64,000 bases of DNA from Candidatus Latescibacterota bacterium. GTDB taxonomy: Bacteria > Latescibacterota > UBA2968. Position numbers and translations under genes: made by a program. The stretch is taken from positions 124,001-188,000 of the forward strand of contig JAJEDY010000059.1 in assembly GCA_022821275.1 (NCBI GenBank), given 5' to 3'. The notes under the pieces are model-generated. The model did no database searches, was not told the DNA's origin, and saw nothing but the letters and a program-made list of their open reading frames with translations. Below, piece after piece: positions 43,479-52,814 of the stretch. Positions within the stretch are counted from its first letter, which is position 1. Each line of letters opens with the position of its first letter.

Positions 43479-44158
43479 GCCCTATTTTGCCGTTGGGCAA
43501 GTGCAACAATCCGATCCACTTGTTCGGCTATTGACAATCCCGTAGTATCTATACACACGGCATCAGAGGCGGGCCAGGCGCCGCGTTGCAACTGCGTTTG
43601 TCGATCTCGGATATCCCGAATGCGAATCTCGTCTAACAGCGACTCAAACACAGCAGATTCACCCCTTTTTTCGAGGTCTCTCAGCCGTCGCCGCGCGCGT
43701 TCGGCGGGATCGGCAACGAGAAAAATTTTCAATTCCGCATCTGGGAAAATAGCAGTTCCAGTATCTCGACCTTCTAAAACAATACCCCCATCTCGTCCCA
43801 TGGTCCGCTGTAATGCAACGAGCACATCGCGCACCCCTGAATGGACAGCTACGCGAGACGCAGCCTGCGAAATTTCAGATGAGCGAATTGCATCGGATAT
43901 ATTTTTGCCATTGAGCAGGGTTTGCAACTGCCCATCTCGCGTTTCAAATTCGATATTGAGCGCACGACACAATGCGGTTACGCCATCGGCATCATCGGGA
44001 TCGACGCCCTGTTGCAGGACTGCCAATCCCACGGCGCGATACATGGCCCCGGTATCCAGATACAGGTACCCCATCTGATCTGCAACGAGCCGTGCAGTTG
44101 TACTCTTGCCAGCACCTGCCGGGCCATCAATCGCAATAACAATGCCATTTTCGCGCAT
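43475..44158 (-). CDS. cmk: Cytidylate kinase
   Basis: A 227-residue (d)CMP kinase. The P-loop is AIDGPAGAGKSTTARLVA (residues ~10-25), then LYLDTGAMYRA (nucleotide-binding), and the C-terminal lid region DPAERARRRLRDLEKRG with RQTQ... as in bacterial CMK. VVLEGRDTGTAIFPDAELKIFLVA is family-conserved. It is 3 bp downstream of rluB and overlaps plsC by 4 bp, so all three are co-translated. It supplies CDP for nucleotide and phospholipid synthesis. Confidence 0.95.
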   Translation of the reverse strand: MRENGIVIAIDGPAGAGKSTTARLVADQMGYLYLDTGAMYRAVGLAVLQQGVDPDDADGVTALCRALNIEFETRDGQLQTLLNGKNISDAIRSSEISQAASRVAVHSGVRDVLVALQRTMGRDGGIVLEGRDTGTAIFPDAELKIFLVADPAERARRRLRDLEKRGESAVFESLLDEIRIRDIRDRQTQLQRGAWPASDAVCIDTTGLSIAEQVDRIVALAQRQNRA

Positions 44159-44161
44159 ACA

Positions 44162-44893
44162 TTATTCCTGGTTCAACCCGACCATTTCTCGAAGCCTTTT
44201 TACTTCTGCTTGTGTCAGATGCCGCCATTGGCCTGACTCGAGGTGTCGCGTTGTGATACCCGCAAAATGCGTGCGTGTCAAAGATTGCACCCGATGTCCT
44301 GCAGCCTCGCACATCCGCTTCACCTGTCTTTTCCGTCCCTCGTGAAGCACCAATTCCAATTCTGTCTTCCCACCCCTTGCGCGCATCACGCGAATATGTG
44401 CAGGAGCGGAAATACCATCCTTGAGCTTTATCCCTTCTCGCAATGCTGTCAATACCGCCTCACTGGGATACCCATGCACCCATGCGCGATAGACTTTTTT
44501 CACGCCATATCGCGGATGAGTCAATCGAAATGCCAGATCGCCGTCATCCATTAACAACAAAACCCCGCGCGTATCCAGATCGAGCCGTCCGACGGGAAAA
44601 ACCCGAGCATCAATGCCGCGCAACAATTTGTAAATTGTTTGGGCATGATGCGGATCGTGCGCCGATACCAGATATCCCGGGGGTTTGTGCAATAAAATAT
44701 AAGTTTGTCGATCAACCGATAGGATCGTCCGCCCATTGACACATACGCGATCGCTATGCGGATTTAATCGCGTGCCCGGATGTGTCACAACAGCGCCATT
44801 TATTTTAACGCTGCCCGTTTGTATCAACCGGTCGCTCGCCCGCCTCGAAGCCACCCCCGCGCGAGCCAGAAACCGGTTCAGGCGCTCTGTCAT
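44162..44893 (-). CDS. rluB: 23S rRNA pseudouridine synthase, RsuA/RluB family
   Basis: A 243-residue pseudouridine synthase. An N-terminal S4 RNA-binding domain (ERLNRFLARAGVASRRASD) is followed by the catalytic domain with the active-site Asp in VGRLDLDTRGVLLL, YILLHKPPGYL and EGRKRQVKRM. RluB or RsuA subfamily cannot be separated fully by eye; the neighbourhood scpA-scpB-rluB is classical for RluB. I take ATG 44893. This start lies inside scpB, so the two genes overlap by 89 bp in different frames; the S4 domain begins at once, so a much later start is unlikely. Confidence 0.9.
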   Translation of the reverse strand: MTERLNRFLARAGVASRRASDRLIQTGSVKINGAVVTHPGTRLNPHSDRVCVNGRTILSVDRQTYILLHKPPGYLVSAHDPHHAQTIYKLLRGIDARVFPVGRLDLDTRGVLLLMDDGDLAFRLTHPRYGVKKVYRAWVHGYPSEAVLTALREGIKLKDGISAPAHIRVMRARGGKTELELVLHEGRKRQVKRMCEAAGHRVQSLTRTHFAGITTRHLESGQWRHLTQAEVKRLREMVGLNQE

Positions 44894-45551
44894 GGGTATC
44901 CTGTTCACTTTCCCCATCGGTATTGATCACGCCCGATAACGGGCTGTCTTTGCCTTCGGCCACCCGCTGCTCTTCTTCTCGGAGCAACTCCTCTAACTCG
45001 CGAATCCTGGGCAGATCAGACAGGGTCTTGAGGCCAAAATGCTTCAAAAAATCGCGTGTCGTTCCGTATAACAGGGGCCGCCCGGGCGCGTCTGACCGCC
45101 CGGAAATGCGGATCAAACCCTTTTCCATCAATTGCCGCAAAACGCCATCGACAGACACACCGCGAATATGCTCGATCTCGGCTTTGGTAATCGGCTGCTT
45201 AAAAGCCAGAATAGCGAGCGTTTCCAGGGACGCCTGGGAAAGCCGAGGCGCGACTTTCTCGCGCATCAGTTGCCGAATCCATGGCGCAAATTCGCTGTGT
45301 ACAGCCAACTGAAAGCCCCCTGCGACTTCAACAACCCTGAAACTGCGCCCTGTTTCGGCGTATTCTTCATTGAGATCATTGACATAAGCGCGAATTTCTT
45401 TTGCGCCAGTATGCTGTCCCAAAACCGATGACAGGCGCGCTGCTCCCAGAGGGTCATCGGCTGCAATCAACAACGCTTCAACCACGCCTTTGTTGCGTGC
45501 ATCTTCATCGGTAGCCAAATTTGCGACGCGTGCGTCATCTCTCTCAGACAT
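44805..45551 (-). CDS. scpB: Segregation and condensation protein B
   Basis: A 248-residue ScpB, the winged-helix kleisin partner that joins ScpA and SMC in chromosome condensation. Two winged-helix domains are visible: VVEALLIAADDPLGAARLSSVL and SQASLETLAILAFKQPITKAEIEHIRGVSVDGVLRQL, with LLYGTTRDFLKHFGLKTLSDLP at the end of the second. After ~190 comes a low-complexity tail rich in Glu, Gly and Ser whose last 89 bp overlap the start of rluB. The start overlaps the scpA stop by 8 bp. Confidence 0.92.
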   Translation of the reverse strand: MSERDDARVANLATDEDARNKGVVEALLIAADDPLGAARLSSVLGQHTGAKEIRAYVNDLNEEYAETGRSFRVVEVAGGFQLAVHSEFAPWIRQLMREKVAPRLSQASLETLAILAFKQPITKAEIEHIRGVSVDGVLRQLMEKGLIRISGRSDAPGRPLLYGTTRDFLKHFGLKTLSDLPRIRELEELLREEEQRVAEGKDSPLSGVINTDGESEQDTHDRAPEPVSGSRGGGFEAGERPVDTNGQR

Positions 45552-46347
45552 CGGTTGTGCCCTCCTCGAAAGACGCCGTGTCTAAAGCATCGCGGCGATA
45601 AACCCAGAGTTCTCCATCAATATCAGCCTGTTGAACGCGGACTTTTCCTTCTTTCATCAATTCCAGCAACGCGATAAATGTCACAACAACGACAATTCGA
45701 TATGTACTGGCTATCAGGTCGCTAAATGGGACCTGATGACGCCGATCGAGTACATCGAGCACGTATGCGACGCGCTCCTCTGTGGTCACATCGACCCGCG
45801 TCACCTCGTGAAAATCAACTTTTGGCGCCGCATCCATCGCCTGCTTAAAGGCGCGGAGCAATTCGAACAGGCTCACGGGACGAAATTCCCCGGATTCGGT
45901 CGCGTGCTGCTTCCGAATATCTTCCAGGTCCATCGAAGTACCCCGATAAAAAACATCGCGGTACTCCGTCTGCTGATCGTCCATCCACGTAGCTACTTCT
46001 CTGAACTGCTGATACTCCAACAAGCGACGCACCAATTCTTCGCGAGGATCTCCTTCTTCCTCCTCGGCTTCTGGATCAGAGGGCAACAACATGCGCGATT
46101 TGATACGCATCAATGTGGCGACCATCACGACGAAATCGCCGGCAACCTCTAAGTTTAATCGCTGAATGATCTCGACATATTCTAAAAATTGCCGCGTAAT
46201 ATCGGCGATGGGAATATCGTAGATATCGATCTCGTTTTTTTGAATGAGAAAGAGCAGCAGATCCAGCGGGCCTTCGAACAAATCGAGCTTCACGCCATAA
46301 GGCGCGGCATCCGGATCGAACTGAGCTGTCAAATTGGATGCAATCAT
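45544..46347 (-). CDS. scpA: Segregation and condensation protein A
   Basis: A 267-residue kleisin ScpA. The N-terminal SMC-neck-binding part is [35 protein letters not shown], a near-invariant family block. [17 protein letters not shown] follows in the helical middle. The C-terminal winged helix ([22 protein letters not shown]) binds the SMC head. Smc itself is not in the window. Overlaps with trpS (4 bp) and scpB (8 bp) indicate one operon. Confidence 0.93.
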   Translation of the reverse strand: MIASNLTAQFDPDAAPYGVKLDLFEGPLDLLLFLIQKNEIDIYDIPIADITRQFLEYVEIIQRLNLEVAGDFVVMVATLMRIKSRMLLPSDPEAEEEEGDPREELVRRLLEYQQFREVATWMDDQQTEYRDVFYRGTSMDLEDIRKQHATESGEFRPVSLFELLRAFKQAMDAAPKVDFHEVTRVDVTTEERVAYVLDVLDRRHQVPFSDLIASTYRIVVVVTFIALLELMKEGKVRVQQADIDGELWVYRRDALDTASFEEGTTDV

Positions 46348-47411
46348 CGCGCCTCCCTCTCTTGTTTTTTTATTCTATCTCGCGCTTTGCGAGAAATCCG
46401 ATTCCATACGCCGGTAAAACCCATCGCCTTTTTCATAGCCAAAAGCGTTTCGTGTGCAAGTGCTTGCGTTTTCATCGTGCCTTCGTAAATCACTTGCTCG
46501 ATATAACCCGACTGCGCCGCAAAATGTGCTCGGCGCTGGCGGATAGGAGTGAGAAACTCATTGAGCGCGCGTGCCAATTTATCTTTGACTTCAACATCGC
46601 CCACGCGGCCCTGACGATAGCGGGTTTTGAGATCTTCAACCTCGGCGACATTGGGATTAAATGCATCGTGATACATAAATACGGGATTGCCTTCGACAGT
46701 GCCCGGAATATCCGCGCGAACGCGATTGGGATCCGTGTACATACCGCGCACCTTTTTTTCCACTGTTTTTTCGTCGTCAGACAAAAAAATCGCATTGTCG
46801 AGACTTTTGCTCATCTTGGCCTGTCCATCGGTTCCCACCAGAGTAGGCACATCGCCTATGAGGAGTTCGGGAATGGGAAAAACATCGCCGTAATACGCGT
46901 TAAACCGACGCGCAATTTCCCGTGTCACTTCAACGTGCGCCTCGTTGTCTTTCCCCACCGGCACAACATGGGCGCGCGGCATCAAAATATCGGCACTCTG
47001 AAGCACGGGATACCCGATCAGGCCAAATGGAATTGCCTCATCTGTCATATTCGCCGCGCGTGCCATATCTTTCACGCTGGGCAACCGCGCCACGCGGGGC
47101 AAAGTCACGAGCATCTCAAAAAACAGATTCATCTCGTACACAGCGTGAATGGCCGATTGCAAATAGATGGTCGATTTTTGGGGATCTATGCCCACAGCCA
47201 AATAATCCAATACCATCTCATAGATATTTTCCCGCAGTGCTTCGATGTGTTCTTTTTCGGGCTGTGTGGTCAACATGTGCAGATCGGCCACCAAAAAATA
47301 GCTCTCGTAATCATCTTGCAGGGCCACGCGGTTTTTCAAAGACCCGACATAGTGCCCGAGATGCAAACGCCCCGTGGGCCGATCACCTGTTAATATTCGC
47401 TTTTTGTCCAT
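46344..47411 (-). CDS. trpS: Tryptophan--tRNA ligase
   Basis: A 355-residue class Ic aminoacyl-tRNA synthetase. The HIGH-equivalent is [18 protein letters not shown] (residues ~9-26) and the KMSKS loop appears as [16 protein letters not shown]. The pattern [18 protein letters not shown] is typical of TrpRS. The C-terminal helix bundle ([16 protein letters not shown]) contacts the anticodon. Starts 12 bp after the HNH gene and overlaps scpA by 4 bp. Confidence 0.96.
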   Translation of the reverse strand: MDKKRILTGDRPTGRLHLGHYVGSLKNRVALQDDYESYFLVADLHMLTTQPEKEHIEALRENIYEMVLDYLAVGIDPQKSTIYLQSAIHAVYEMNLFFEMLVTLPRVARLPSVKDMARAANMTDEAIPFGLIGYPVLQSADILMPRAHVVPVGKDNEAHVEVTREIARRFNAYYGDVFPIPELLIGDVPTLVGTDGQAKMSKSLDNAIFLSDDEKTVEKKVRGMYTDPNRVRADIPGTVEGNPVFMYHDAFNPNVAEVEDLKTRYRQGRVGDVEVKDKLARALNEFLTPIRQRRAHFAAQSGYIEQVIYEGTMKTQALAHETLLAMKKAMGFTGVWNRISRKARDRIKKQEREAR

Positions 47412-47423
47412 CAGTTCCCGCTT

Positions 47424-47951
47424 TTAATCATCCATAAAAAGATAGGGACGCCAGCGGCGATCTGGCACCCCAATATGATGTCGAATAAAGGTCACCCGAT
47501 TCGGTGACTGAGGCTTGCGCAATAATGACAAACCGACTTCCGCAGGCGTATTGTCGCCCTTGCGGTTGTTGCACCGATGGCAGGCGCACACCAGATTGTC
47601 CCAGGAATTGCGCCCATTGTGAGACCTCGGCACCACGTGATCAATGGTAAATGGACCGCGGCGAATGCCACAATACTGACACTGAAACCCATCGCGTTTT
47701 AAGATATTGCGCTTGGTCAAAGCGAGGGGTTTGGGAGGCACGCGCACATATACAGCCAGACGCACCACGCTCGGTACAGGGTATGAATCGCTCACCGTAT
47801 GAATACGAGAATCGCACGTCTCAACGACTTCTGCGCGGCCTCGAAAAACCAGCACAATAGCCCTGCGTACAGAACACACATGCAACGGTTCGTAACTCTG
47901 ATTGAGCACCAGCACAGACTGATTGAGTACCGTGGGCATCGTCACGGGCAT
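47424..47951 (-). CDS. HNH endonuclease family protein
   Basis: A 175-residue HNH protein. The motif is FQCQYCGIRRGPFTIDHVVP followed by RSHNGRNSWDNLVCACHRCNNRKGD, with two Cys pairs (CQYC and CHRC) for structural zinc and the catalytic His of IDHV. The N-terminal part (SVLVLNQSYEPLHVCSVRRAIVLVFRGRAEVVE) is common in a widespread chromosomal HNH family found in many phyla and often not mobile. GAGGTGA precedes the ATG. A good sigma-70 promoter lies about 70 bp upstream, so this gene leads the HNH-trpS-scpAB-rluB-cmk-plsC operon. Confidence 0.88.
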   Translation of the reverse strand: MPVTMPTVLNQSVLVLNQSYEPLHVCSVRRAIVLVFRGRAEVVETCDSRIHTVSDSYPVPSVVRLAVYVRVPPKPLALTKRNILKRDGFQCQYCGIRRGPFTIDHVVPRSHNGRNSWDNLVCACHRCNNRKGDNTPAEVGLSLLRKPQSPNRVTFIRHHIGVPDRRWRPYLFMDD

Positions 47952-48016
47952 GGTAAATCACCTCAAAAAATAGCGATTAGCCTCCTCCCATCCACTATCT
48001 AACTATAAATCCTCAT

Positions 48017-48045
48017 GATATATCGCATTGACTACAAGGTGTCAA
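48017..48045 (-). promoter_or_regulatory. Sigma-70 promoter of the HNH-trpS-scpAB operon
   Basis: On the minus strand: perfect TTGACA (complement of 48040-48045), a 17-base spacer, then TATATC (complement of 48017-48022). The leader to the ATG at 47951 is about 60 bases. Confidence 0.6.
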
Positions 48046-48072
48046 GCCTTATTCACTCTCATTTTGCTCTAT

Positions 48073-48456
48073 CTATTCATCAACCAGGCCTGCATAGGCG
48101 TGCGCATCCATCAAGGCCTCTGTTTCTGTAGGATCTGAAAGGCGCACTTGAATCATCCATCCCTCTTCATAAGGCTCGTCATTGACCAGAGCAGCATCAT
48201 CTGTCAACTGGGTATTGACATCAATCACCTCACCCGAAACCGGAGCAATGAGATCGGACACGGTCTTGACCGCCTCAATTATGCCATAAGATTCCCCCTG
48301 AGTAACAAAATCTCCAATCTCTGGCAATTCTAAAAACACAATATCGCCCAACTCGCCCTGCGCGTAATCGGTAATCCCACATGTGCCGGTATCACCCTCA
48401 ATCCGAACCCAGTCGTGATCGCTGTTATAGAGTAAATCTTCTGGAATATCTGACAT
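48073..48456 (-). CDS. gcvH: Glycine cleavage system H protein
   Basis: A 127-residue lipoyl carrier protein. The lipoylated lysine is Lys64 in SYGIIEAVKTVSDL, and WVRIEGDTGTCGITDYAQGEL plus FVTQGESY are family blocks. It shuttles the aminomethyl group between the P, T and L proteins, none of which is in this window; a lone gcvH can also serve as a lipoyl relay to other 2-oxoacid complexes. GGAG precedes the ATG. It starts 43 bp after accC and is probably the last gene of the efp-accBC run. Confidence 0.94.
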   Translation of the reverse strand: MSDIPEDLLYNSDHDWVRIEGDTGTCGITDYAQGELGDIVFLELPEIGDFVTQGESYGIIEAVKTVSDLIAPVSGEVIDVNTQLTDDAALVNDEPYEEGWMIQVRLSDPTETEALMDAHAYAGLVDE

Positions 48457-48499
48457 CTTCTACTCCTTTGTACCCTTATTTATGAGTGAGAAATGGGAT

Positions 48500-49843
48500 T
48501 CATCCCCCATAGCCCAACTTGTTCACAAATTCCGTTGTTGCTCGTCCCGTTCTAAAATCCTCGTGTTGCAATGCATGGAGGTGAAAGGGAATGGTCGTTG
48601 GCACACCTTCGATCACAAACTCTTCAAGCGCGCGCACTGCCCGTGCAATAGCCTCGTCGCGCGTGTCGCCATATCCGATGAGCTTGGCCAAAAGGGAATC
48701 GTACTGCGGGGGAACCGTATATCCCGTATATACGTGCGAATCAATGCGAATGCCCGGACCACCCGGCAGGTGAAGGGAATTAATTGTGCCGGGCGAGGGC
48801 CTGAAATTGTGCTCGGGATCTTCGGCATTGATCCGACACTCAATAGCATGCCCTTTGAAATCAAATAGATCTTGAGATATAGGAAGAGATGCACCTGCTG
48901 CGATGCGAATCTGCCATTTGACCAGATCGAGTCTTGCCACCATCTCTGTAACCGGGTGCTCGACCTGAATCCGCGTGTTCATTTCTAAAAAATAAAAGTC
49001 ACCGGAAGTGTCGAGCAAAAATTCAACGGTACCAGCACTGGCATATCCAACCGCGCGAGCACCTTTAATAGCTGCCTCTCCCATGCGCTGGCGCATGGCG
49101 GCATCAACTACGGGAGAAGGCGACTCTTCAATGAGCTTTTGATGCCGACGCTGGACCGAACACTCTCGTTCCCCCAAATGCACAATGCTCCCCGCCGAAT
49201 CTCCCAACACTTGAATCTCCACATGCCGGGGCTGCACAATCTCTTTTTCCAAATAGAGCGCGCCAGATGTAAACGCCGCCTGTGCCTCGGCCTGTGCCAT
49301 TTGCCAGGCGCGTTCCAACTCGCGCTCTGAAAACACAGTGCGCATCCCTCGCCCACCACCACCTGCCACGGCCTTGAGACGCACGGGATAACCAATGCGA
49401 CGCGCAGCTTCACGGGCCGCCTCATAGCTCTCCAAAACCCCCGTACCCGGCGCAACGGGCACACCGGCCCCTTGCATAGTATCTCGCGCGATGGCCTTAT
49501 CGCCCATTTTGCGTATCGCTTCGGCAGATGGGCCAATAAAAACAATGCCGCAAGTGCCGCAAATTTCGGCAAACTCGGCATTCTCGGCCAGCGGACCATA
49601 TCCCGGATGAATCGCATCGGCATTGGTCACTTCGGCAGCACTTAAAATGCGCGGAATATTTCGATAACTTTGCTCGCCAGAGGGCGGGCCGATACAAACG
49701 TCTTCGTCGGCCATACCAACGTGCAGAGAGTTGCTGTCCGCTTCAGAGTAAACAGCCACAGTTTGCAGCCCCAACTCTTTACAGGCTCGGATAATACGCA
49801 GCGCAATCTCGCCGCGGTCGGCAATGAGAACTTTTTCAAACAA
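48500..49843 (-). CDS. accC: Acetyl-CoA carboxylase, biotin carboxylase subunit
   Basis: A 447-residue ATP-grasp biotin carboxylase that carboxylates the biotin of AccB with bicarbonate and [23 protein letters not shown] is the invariant N-terminus. [12 protein letters not shown] is the glycine-rich ATP loop, and [20 protein letters not shown] carries the catalytic Glu and Arg. The start codon is TTG at 49843, fixed by the conserved N-terminus. A weak terminator-like hairpin lies in the 100 bp gap that separates it from accB. Confidence 0.96.
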   Translation of the reverse strand: MFEKVLIADRGEIALRIIRACKELGLQTVAVYSEADSNSLHVGMADEDVCIGPPSGEQSYRNIPRILSAAEVTNADAIHPGYGPLAENAEFAEICGTCGIVFIGPSAEAIRKMGDKAIARDTMQGAGVPVAPGTGVLESYEAAREAARRIGYPVRLKAVAGGGGRGMRTVFSERELERAWQMAQAEAQAAFTSGALYLEKEIVQPRHVEIQVLGDSAGSIVHLGERECSVQRRHQKLIEESPSPVVDAAMRQRMGEAAIKGARAVGYASAGTVEFLLDTSGDFYFLEMNTRIQVEHPVTEMVARLDLVKWQIRIAAGASLPISQDLFDFKGHAIECRINAEDPEHNFRPSPGTINSLHLPGGPGIRIDSHVYTGYTVPPQYDSLLAKLIGYGDTRDEAIARAVRALEEFVIEGVPTTIPFHLHALQHEDFRTGRATTEFVNKLGYGG

Positions 49844-49854
49844 GGGTATGATCT

Positions 49855-49880
49855 CAAAAAAGGAAAGGCCAATAGGGCCT
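49855..49880 (-). terminator. Weak terminator-like hairpin between accB and accC
   Basis: AGGCC (49866-49870) pairs with GGCCT (49876-49880) around a five-base loop, followed on the minus strand by a T-rich run. It may trim transcripts between accB and accC rather than end them. Confidence 0.35.
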
Positions 49881-49943
49881 ACTCATTCGCAGGGGGTGGG
49901 CAAACGACAACAAGCGAATGGGCATCCCCGAAAGGAATAACTG

Positions 49944-50423
49944 CTACTCTTGTGGGTCAATTAAAAATAAGGGCGTGTTGTATTCGACGGGCGCGGCATT
50001 TTCAACCAGTACGCGCACCACCCGACCATTCACGTCACACTCGATTTCATTCATAATTTTCATGGCTTCAATAATACACAGGGTCTGTCCTCGCGCGACC
50101 TCATCGCCTTCTGTTGCATAAGGCGGTGCTTCGGGATTTGGCGATTGGTAAAACATACCCACCATAGGCGAGCGCAAAGTGTGATAGTGCCCATCGTCTT
50201 CACTGGTAGCATCTTCAACCTGGGTCTCAGGTACATCAACAGGTGCTGACGCCGGCGGCGCAGATAGTGTTTGCACAATGGGGGCCTGCTGGCTGGCGCG
50301 CACAATGCGAATGCGCCCGCGGCCAAAGAGCTTGCGTTCAATCTCTACTTCCTGCACATCATCGACACCAATCAGATCGATGAGTTCTTTTGCACTTGCT
50401 ATTACCTGTTTGGGAATTTTCAC
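49944..50423 (-). CDS. accB: Acetyl-CoA carboxylase biotin carboxyl carrier protein
   Basis: A 159-residue BCCP. The C-terminal biotinyl domain has the acceptor Lys122 in CIIEAMKIMNEIE, with the thumb-like segment SPMVGMFYQSPNPEAPPYA before it. The N-terminal helical part (VIASAKELIDLIGVDDVQEVEIER) and the Ala/Pro-rich linker are as usual. The start is GTG with AGGAG eight bases before. It lies 9 bp after efp; the efp-accB-accC order is found in many bacteria. Confidence 0.95.
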   Translation of the reverse strand: MKIPKQVIASAKELIDLIGVDDVQEVEIERKLFGRGRIRIVRASQQAPIVQTLSAPPASAPVDVPETQVEDATSEDDGHYHTLRSPMVGMFYQSPNPEAPPYATEGDEVARGQTLCIIEAMKIMNEIECDVNGRVVRVLVENAAPVEYNTPLFLIDPQE

Positions 50424-50432
50424 AATGATCTC

Positions 50433-50990
50433 CTAAACCCGTTCGACATAAGATTGGGTGCGCGTATCAATCTTCAACACATCGCCAATCTCGACAAATA
50501 GCGGAACCTGTACTGTTGCCCCGGTTTCCACGAGCGCGGGCTTTGTCCCGCCAGTGGCTGTATCGCCGCGCAAACCGGGATCGGTTTGATCGACTTTTAA
50601 TTCTACAAAAATGGGCAGTTCCACACCCAGGGCATTTCCCTCGGCAATCAGTACATCGACAATCTCATTTTCCTGCAACAGCTTTTGTGCATCGCCCACA
50701 ACCTCCGTAGATACTTCGTATTGGTCGTAGGTGCGGGTATCCATAAAAATGTAAAATGTGTCTTGTTTATATAAATATTGGCTCTTTCGTTTTTCCAGAC
50801 GAACATCATCTACCTTGTCGCCCGACCGGAACGTGCGGTCAATCACAGCGCCCGACTTCACACTCTTGAGCTTGGTGCGCACGACCGCAGCGCCTTTGCC
50901 GGGTTTAAAATGCTCAAACTCGGTCATAAAAAAAAGCTGTCCATCCAGGCGAATAACCATACCATTGCGAAAATCAGAAGTAGAAACCAT
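50433..50990 (-). CDS. efp: Elongation factor P
   Basis: A 185-residue EF-P that relieves ribosome stalling at polyproline. The three beta-barrel domains are present, and the modifiable lysine lies in FKPGKGAAVVRTKLK (Lys32, between two Gly). The C-terminal signature (ATVQVPLFVEIGDVLKIDTRTQSYVERV) is complete. I chose ATG 50990 because MVSTSDFRNGM is the family's normal start and AAGGA precedes it; the longer frame enters the next gene upstream. No epmA, epmB or ymfI/dhs-type modification gene is visible nearby. Confidence 0.95.
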   Translation of the reverse strand: MVSTSDFRNGMVIRLDGQLFFMTEFEHFKPGKGAAVVRTKLKSVKSGAVIDRTFRSGDKVDDVRLEKRKSQYLYKQDTFYIFMDTRTYDQYEVSTEVVGDAQKLLQENEIVDVLIAEGNALGVELPIFVELKVDQTDPGLRGDTATGGTKPALVETGATVQVPLFVEIGDVLKIDTRTQSYVERV

Positions 50991-50994
50991 AAAA

Positions 50995-51732
50995 TTATCC
51001 TTGCTTTGACGCGCTAAAGCCAATAAGTGGAGGACGCGACATAAAAACATCCCAAAATGGGTTGTGCTGTTGAGATGGGTGTAAAAAGGGACCGATCCAT
51101 TGAAAATCGGAAAAACCAGCTTTCTGAAAGGCCCATTGATACGTTTCTGGCTTGAGAAAATAATTCTTAAACTCAAACTGCGTGCCATCTTCATTGATCA
51201 TTTGGTACAAAATAATATCGCCCTCTTCAGGAGACGGGGTACACACTTTGTCAAATCCGTATTGGGCAAAGGAAATCGTTCCCCTGGGAACATGCTGGAC
51301 ATTGTCATTAAATCCGATAAATCGCCCCTCCTGTTGCAGTCTATTATAGGCCACTTGGACAAAATTGAGAAGTTCCTCTTTTGTCCTGGCATAATTTAAA
51401 AGATACATCGCCACCACGACCTCGACAGATTCAACCATATCGAGTTGTGCCACATCGCGATTCAGATACTTGCATCCCAGAGGACGGATCCGTTCCTCTT
51501 CTTCTGCCAACTTGATCATTTCTGCGGAAAGATCGACGCTTGTGACTTCTGCCGCCCCGGCACGCTTGATCTTGCGCGTGTAAAACCCCTCACCACAAGC
51601 CAGGTCTAAGACCGTTCCCCCTCGGATATCTCCCAATATCTCTAAGAAAGTATATTCTTCAATATATTTTCGGAATGAAAGTTGCTTGGAATCCCTATAG
51701 GCTTCAGCAATTCCATCATACTCAGAACTCAT
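50995..51732 (-). CDS. Class I SAM-dependent methyltransferase
   Basis: A 245-residue methyltransferase with motif I GTVLDLACGEGFYTRKIK, TSVDLSAEMIKLAEEEE at motif II and VVVAMYLLNYARTKEEL at the later strand. It resembles a group of small-molecule/ubiquinone-type methyltransferases that often sit alone. The substrate is not predictable. Overlaps the TPR gene by 4 bp and lies 4 bp before efp, so it is part of the same transcript. Confidence 0.85.
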   Translation of the reverse strand: MSSEYDGIAEAYRDSKQLSFRKYIEEYTFLEILGDIRGGTVLDLACGEGFYTRKIKRAGAAEVTSVDLSAEMIKLAEEEERIRPLGCKYLNRDVAQLDMVESVEVVVAMYLLNYARTKEELLNFVQVAYNRLQQEGRFIGFNDNVQHVPRGTISFAQYGFDKVCTPSPEEGDIILYQMINEDGTQFEFKNYFLKPETYQWAFQKAGFSDFQWIGPFLHPSQQHNPFWDVFMSRPPLIGFSASKQG

Positions 51733-52472
51733 GTTCTTGATTCCTCTGATTCCAATAAATTCCGCAACTCGTATAGGCGGGCAATAATATGCTCATTATT
51801 GGGTTCGCGTGCAAGCACCTGTTCCAAAACGGCGATGGCCTCCTGGATAAGACCCTGACTCGCGTACAGCTCAGCCAGTGTTTCTGTTGCAATAACAGGG
51901 GCCTCTCCCCCGGGTTTTGGCTCGCGTTTAAGCGATGTAACCAGCGTATCTAAATCATCCTCGACATCTTCCTCTAAGAGCTGGGCAAATGCCTCGCTCT
52001 CAGATACGACTTCCCGAACGCCAGAATCTGTATTCATGTCAGCCGGCTCAGGAACGCTGTCATGCTCTACTTCATGCTCCTCGCCCTTGAGTTTGCGAAT
52101 CTGCTCTATGAGTTCGGGACTAAATGGATCGCGTTCATGAGCCTGTTCAAAATATTTGAGCGCGAGGTCACCACGGCCCAATTGCAAAGCGATTTTGCCC
52201 ATATACCAGCGCGCGGCAAGATGACTGGCATCTAATTGCAATACTTTTTCGAACGCCAGACGCGCTTCTTCATAATGCCCGGCAGCCTGATAGCACTTGC
52301 CCATTACCATATGGCCCGTCGCATATGACGGACGATAGCGCAATCCTCGGCGACATACCTCAATAGCGCGTGCGATCTCACCTTGCGCCAACAACCCATC
52401 TGCCAGACGTGCAAATAAAATGGATGTCGGATTTTGATCACAGATTTTTTGAAGTTTCTCTATTTCCAACAT
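51729..52472 (-). CDS. Tetratricopeptide repeat protein
   Basis: A 247-residue protein built of TPR units: ARAIEVCRRGLRYRPSYATG, EEARLAFEKVLQLDASHLA, DLALKYFEQAHERDPFSPE, then an acidic linker (~135-185), and a last unit QEAIAVLEQVLAREPNNEH. No signal peptide is visible, so it is cytoplasmic. TPRs mediate protein contacts; the partner is unknown. It is the first gene of the minus-strand run that includes efp and accBC, divergent from bioB across 342 bp. Confidence 0.85.
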   Translation of the reverse strand: MLEIEKLQKICDQNPTSILFARLADGLLAQGEIARAIEVCRRGLRYRPSYATGHMVMGKCYQAAGHYEEARLAFEKVLQLDASHLAARWYMGKIALQLGRGDLALKYFEQAHERDPFSPELIEQIRKLKGEEHEVEHDSVPEPADMNTDSGVREVVSESEAFAQLLEEDVEDDLDTLVTSLKREPKPGGEAPVIATETLAELYASQGLIQEAIAVLEQVLAREPNNEHIIARLYELRNLLESEESRT

Positions 52473-52814
52473 GGAAGTAAATTGCCTCTAAAAAAGAGCG
52501 GGCATAATAGAAAAAAGGTCCGAAATTGTCAACGATAAATAGAGATCTTATCCCATCTCTATCGCGCCGTCTTCCCCCGCAATTACACAAGAAAAGATCA
52601 ACGCGCAACAAAATCGTTCTCAAATGTAAAAAATCTGACCAAAAAATCCACTGCAAAATCAGCCAATAATTTCGACGATTCCCGATGTGATTTACCTTGT
52701 CTCATAAGCGTGAAATGGATATATTTCCAATCCGTCGCAAGAAGCAATTTTATTCATAACATTGATGTTTAACAATCTGTTACATTCATAAAGTACAGAT
52801 ATTCAGGACATACT
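52473..52814. other. Divergent intergenic region between the accBC operon and bioB
   Basis: 342 AT-rich bases with no convincing gene. It must hold promoters for both directions. On the bioB side, TTGATG (52762) is followed by TTAACAATCTGTTA (52769-52782), loosely resembling half of a BirA-type operator; the evidence is weak. A minus-strand frame here has no ribosome binding site or family resemblance. Confidence 0.45.

Noticed and set aside
46338-47393. 351-codon plus-strand frame antisense to trpS
   Set aside because: The trpS protein on the minus strand has all its motifs; the antisense frame has no family resemblance and no ribosome binding site.
52438-52656. Minus-strand 72-codon frame upstream of the TPR gene
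   Set aside because: No ribosome binding site, composition typical of AT-rich intergenic DNA, and it overlaps the TPR start.
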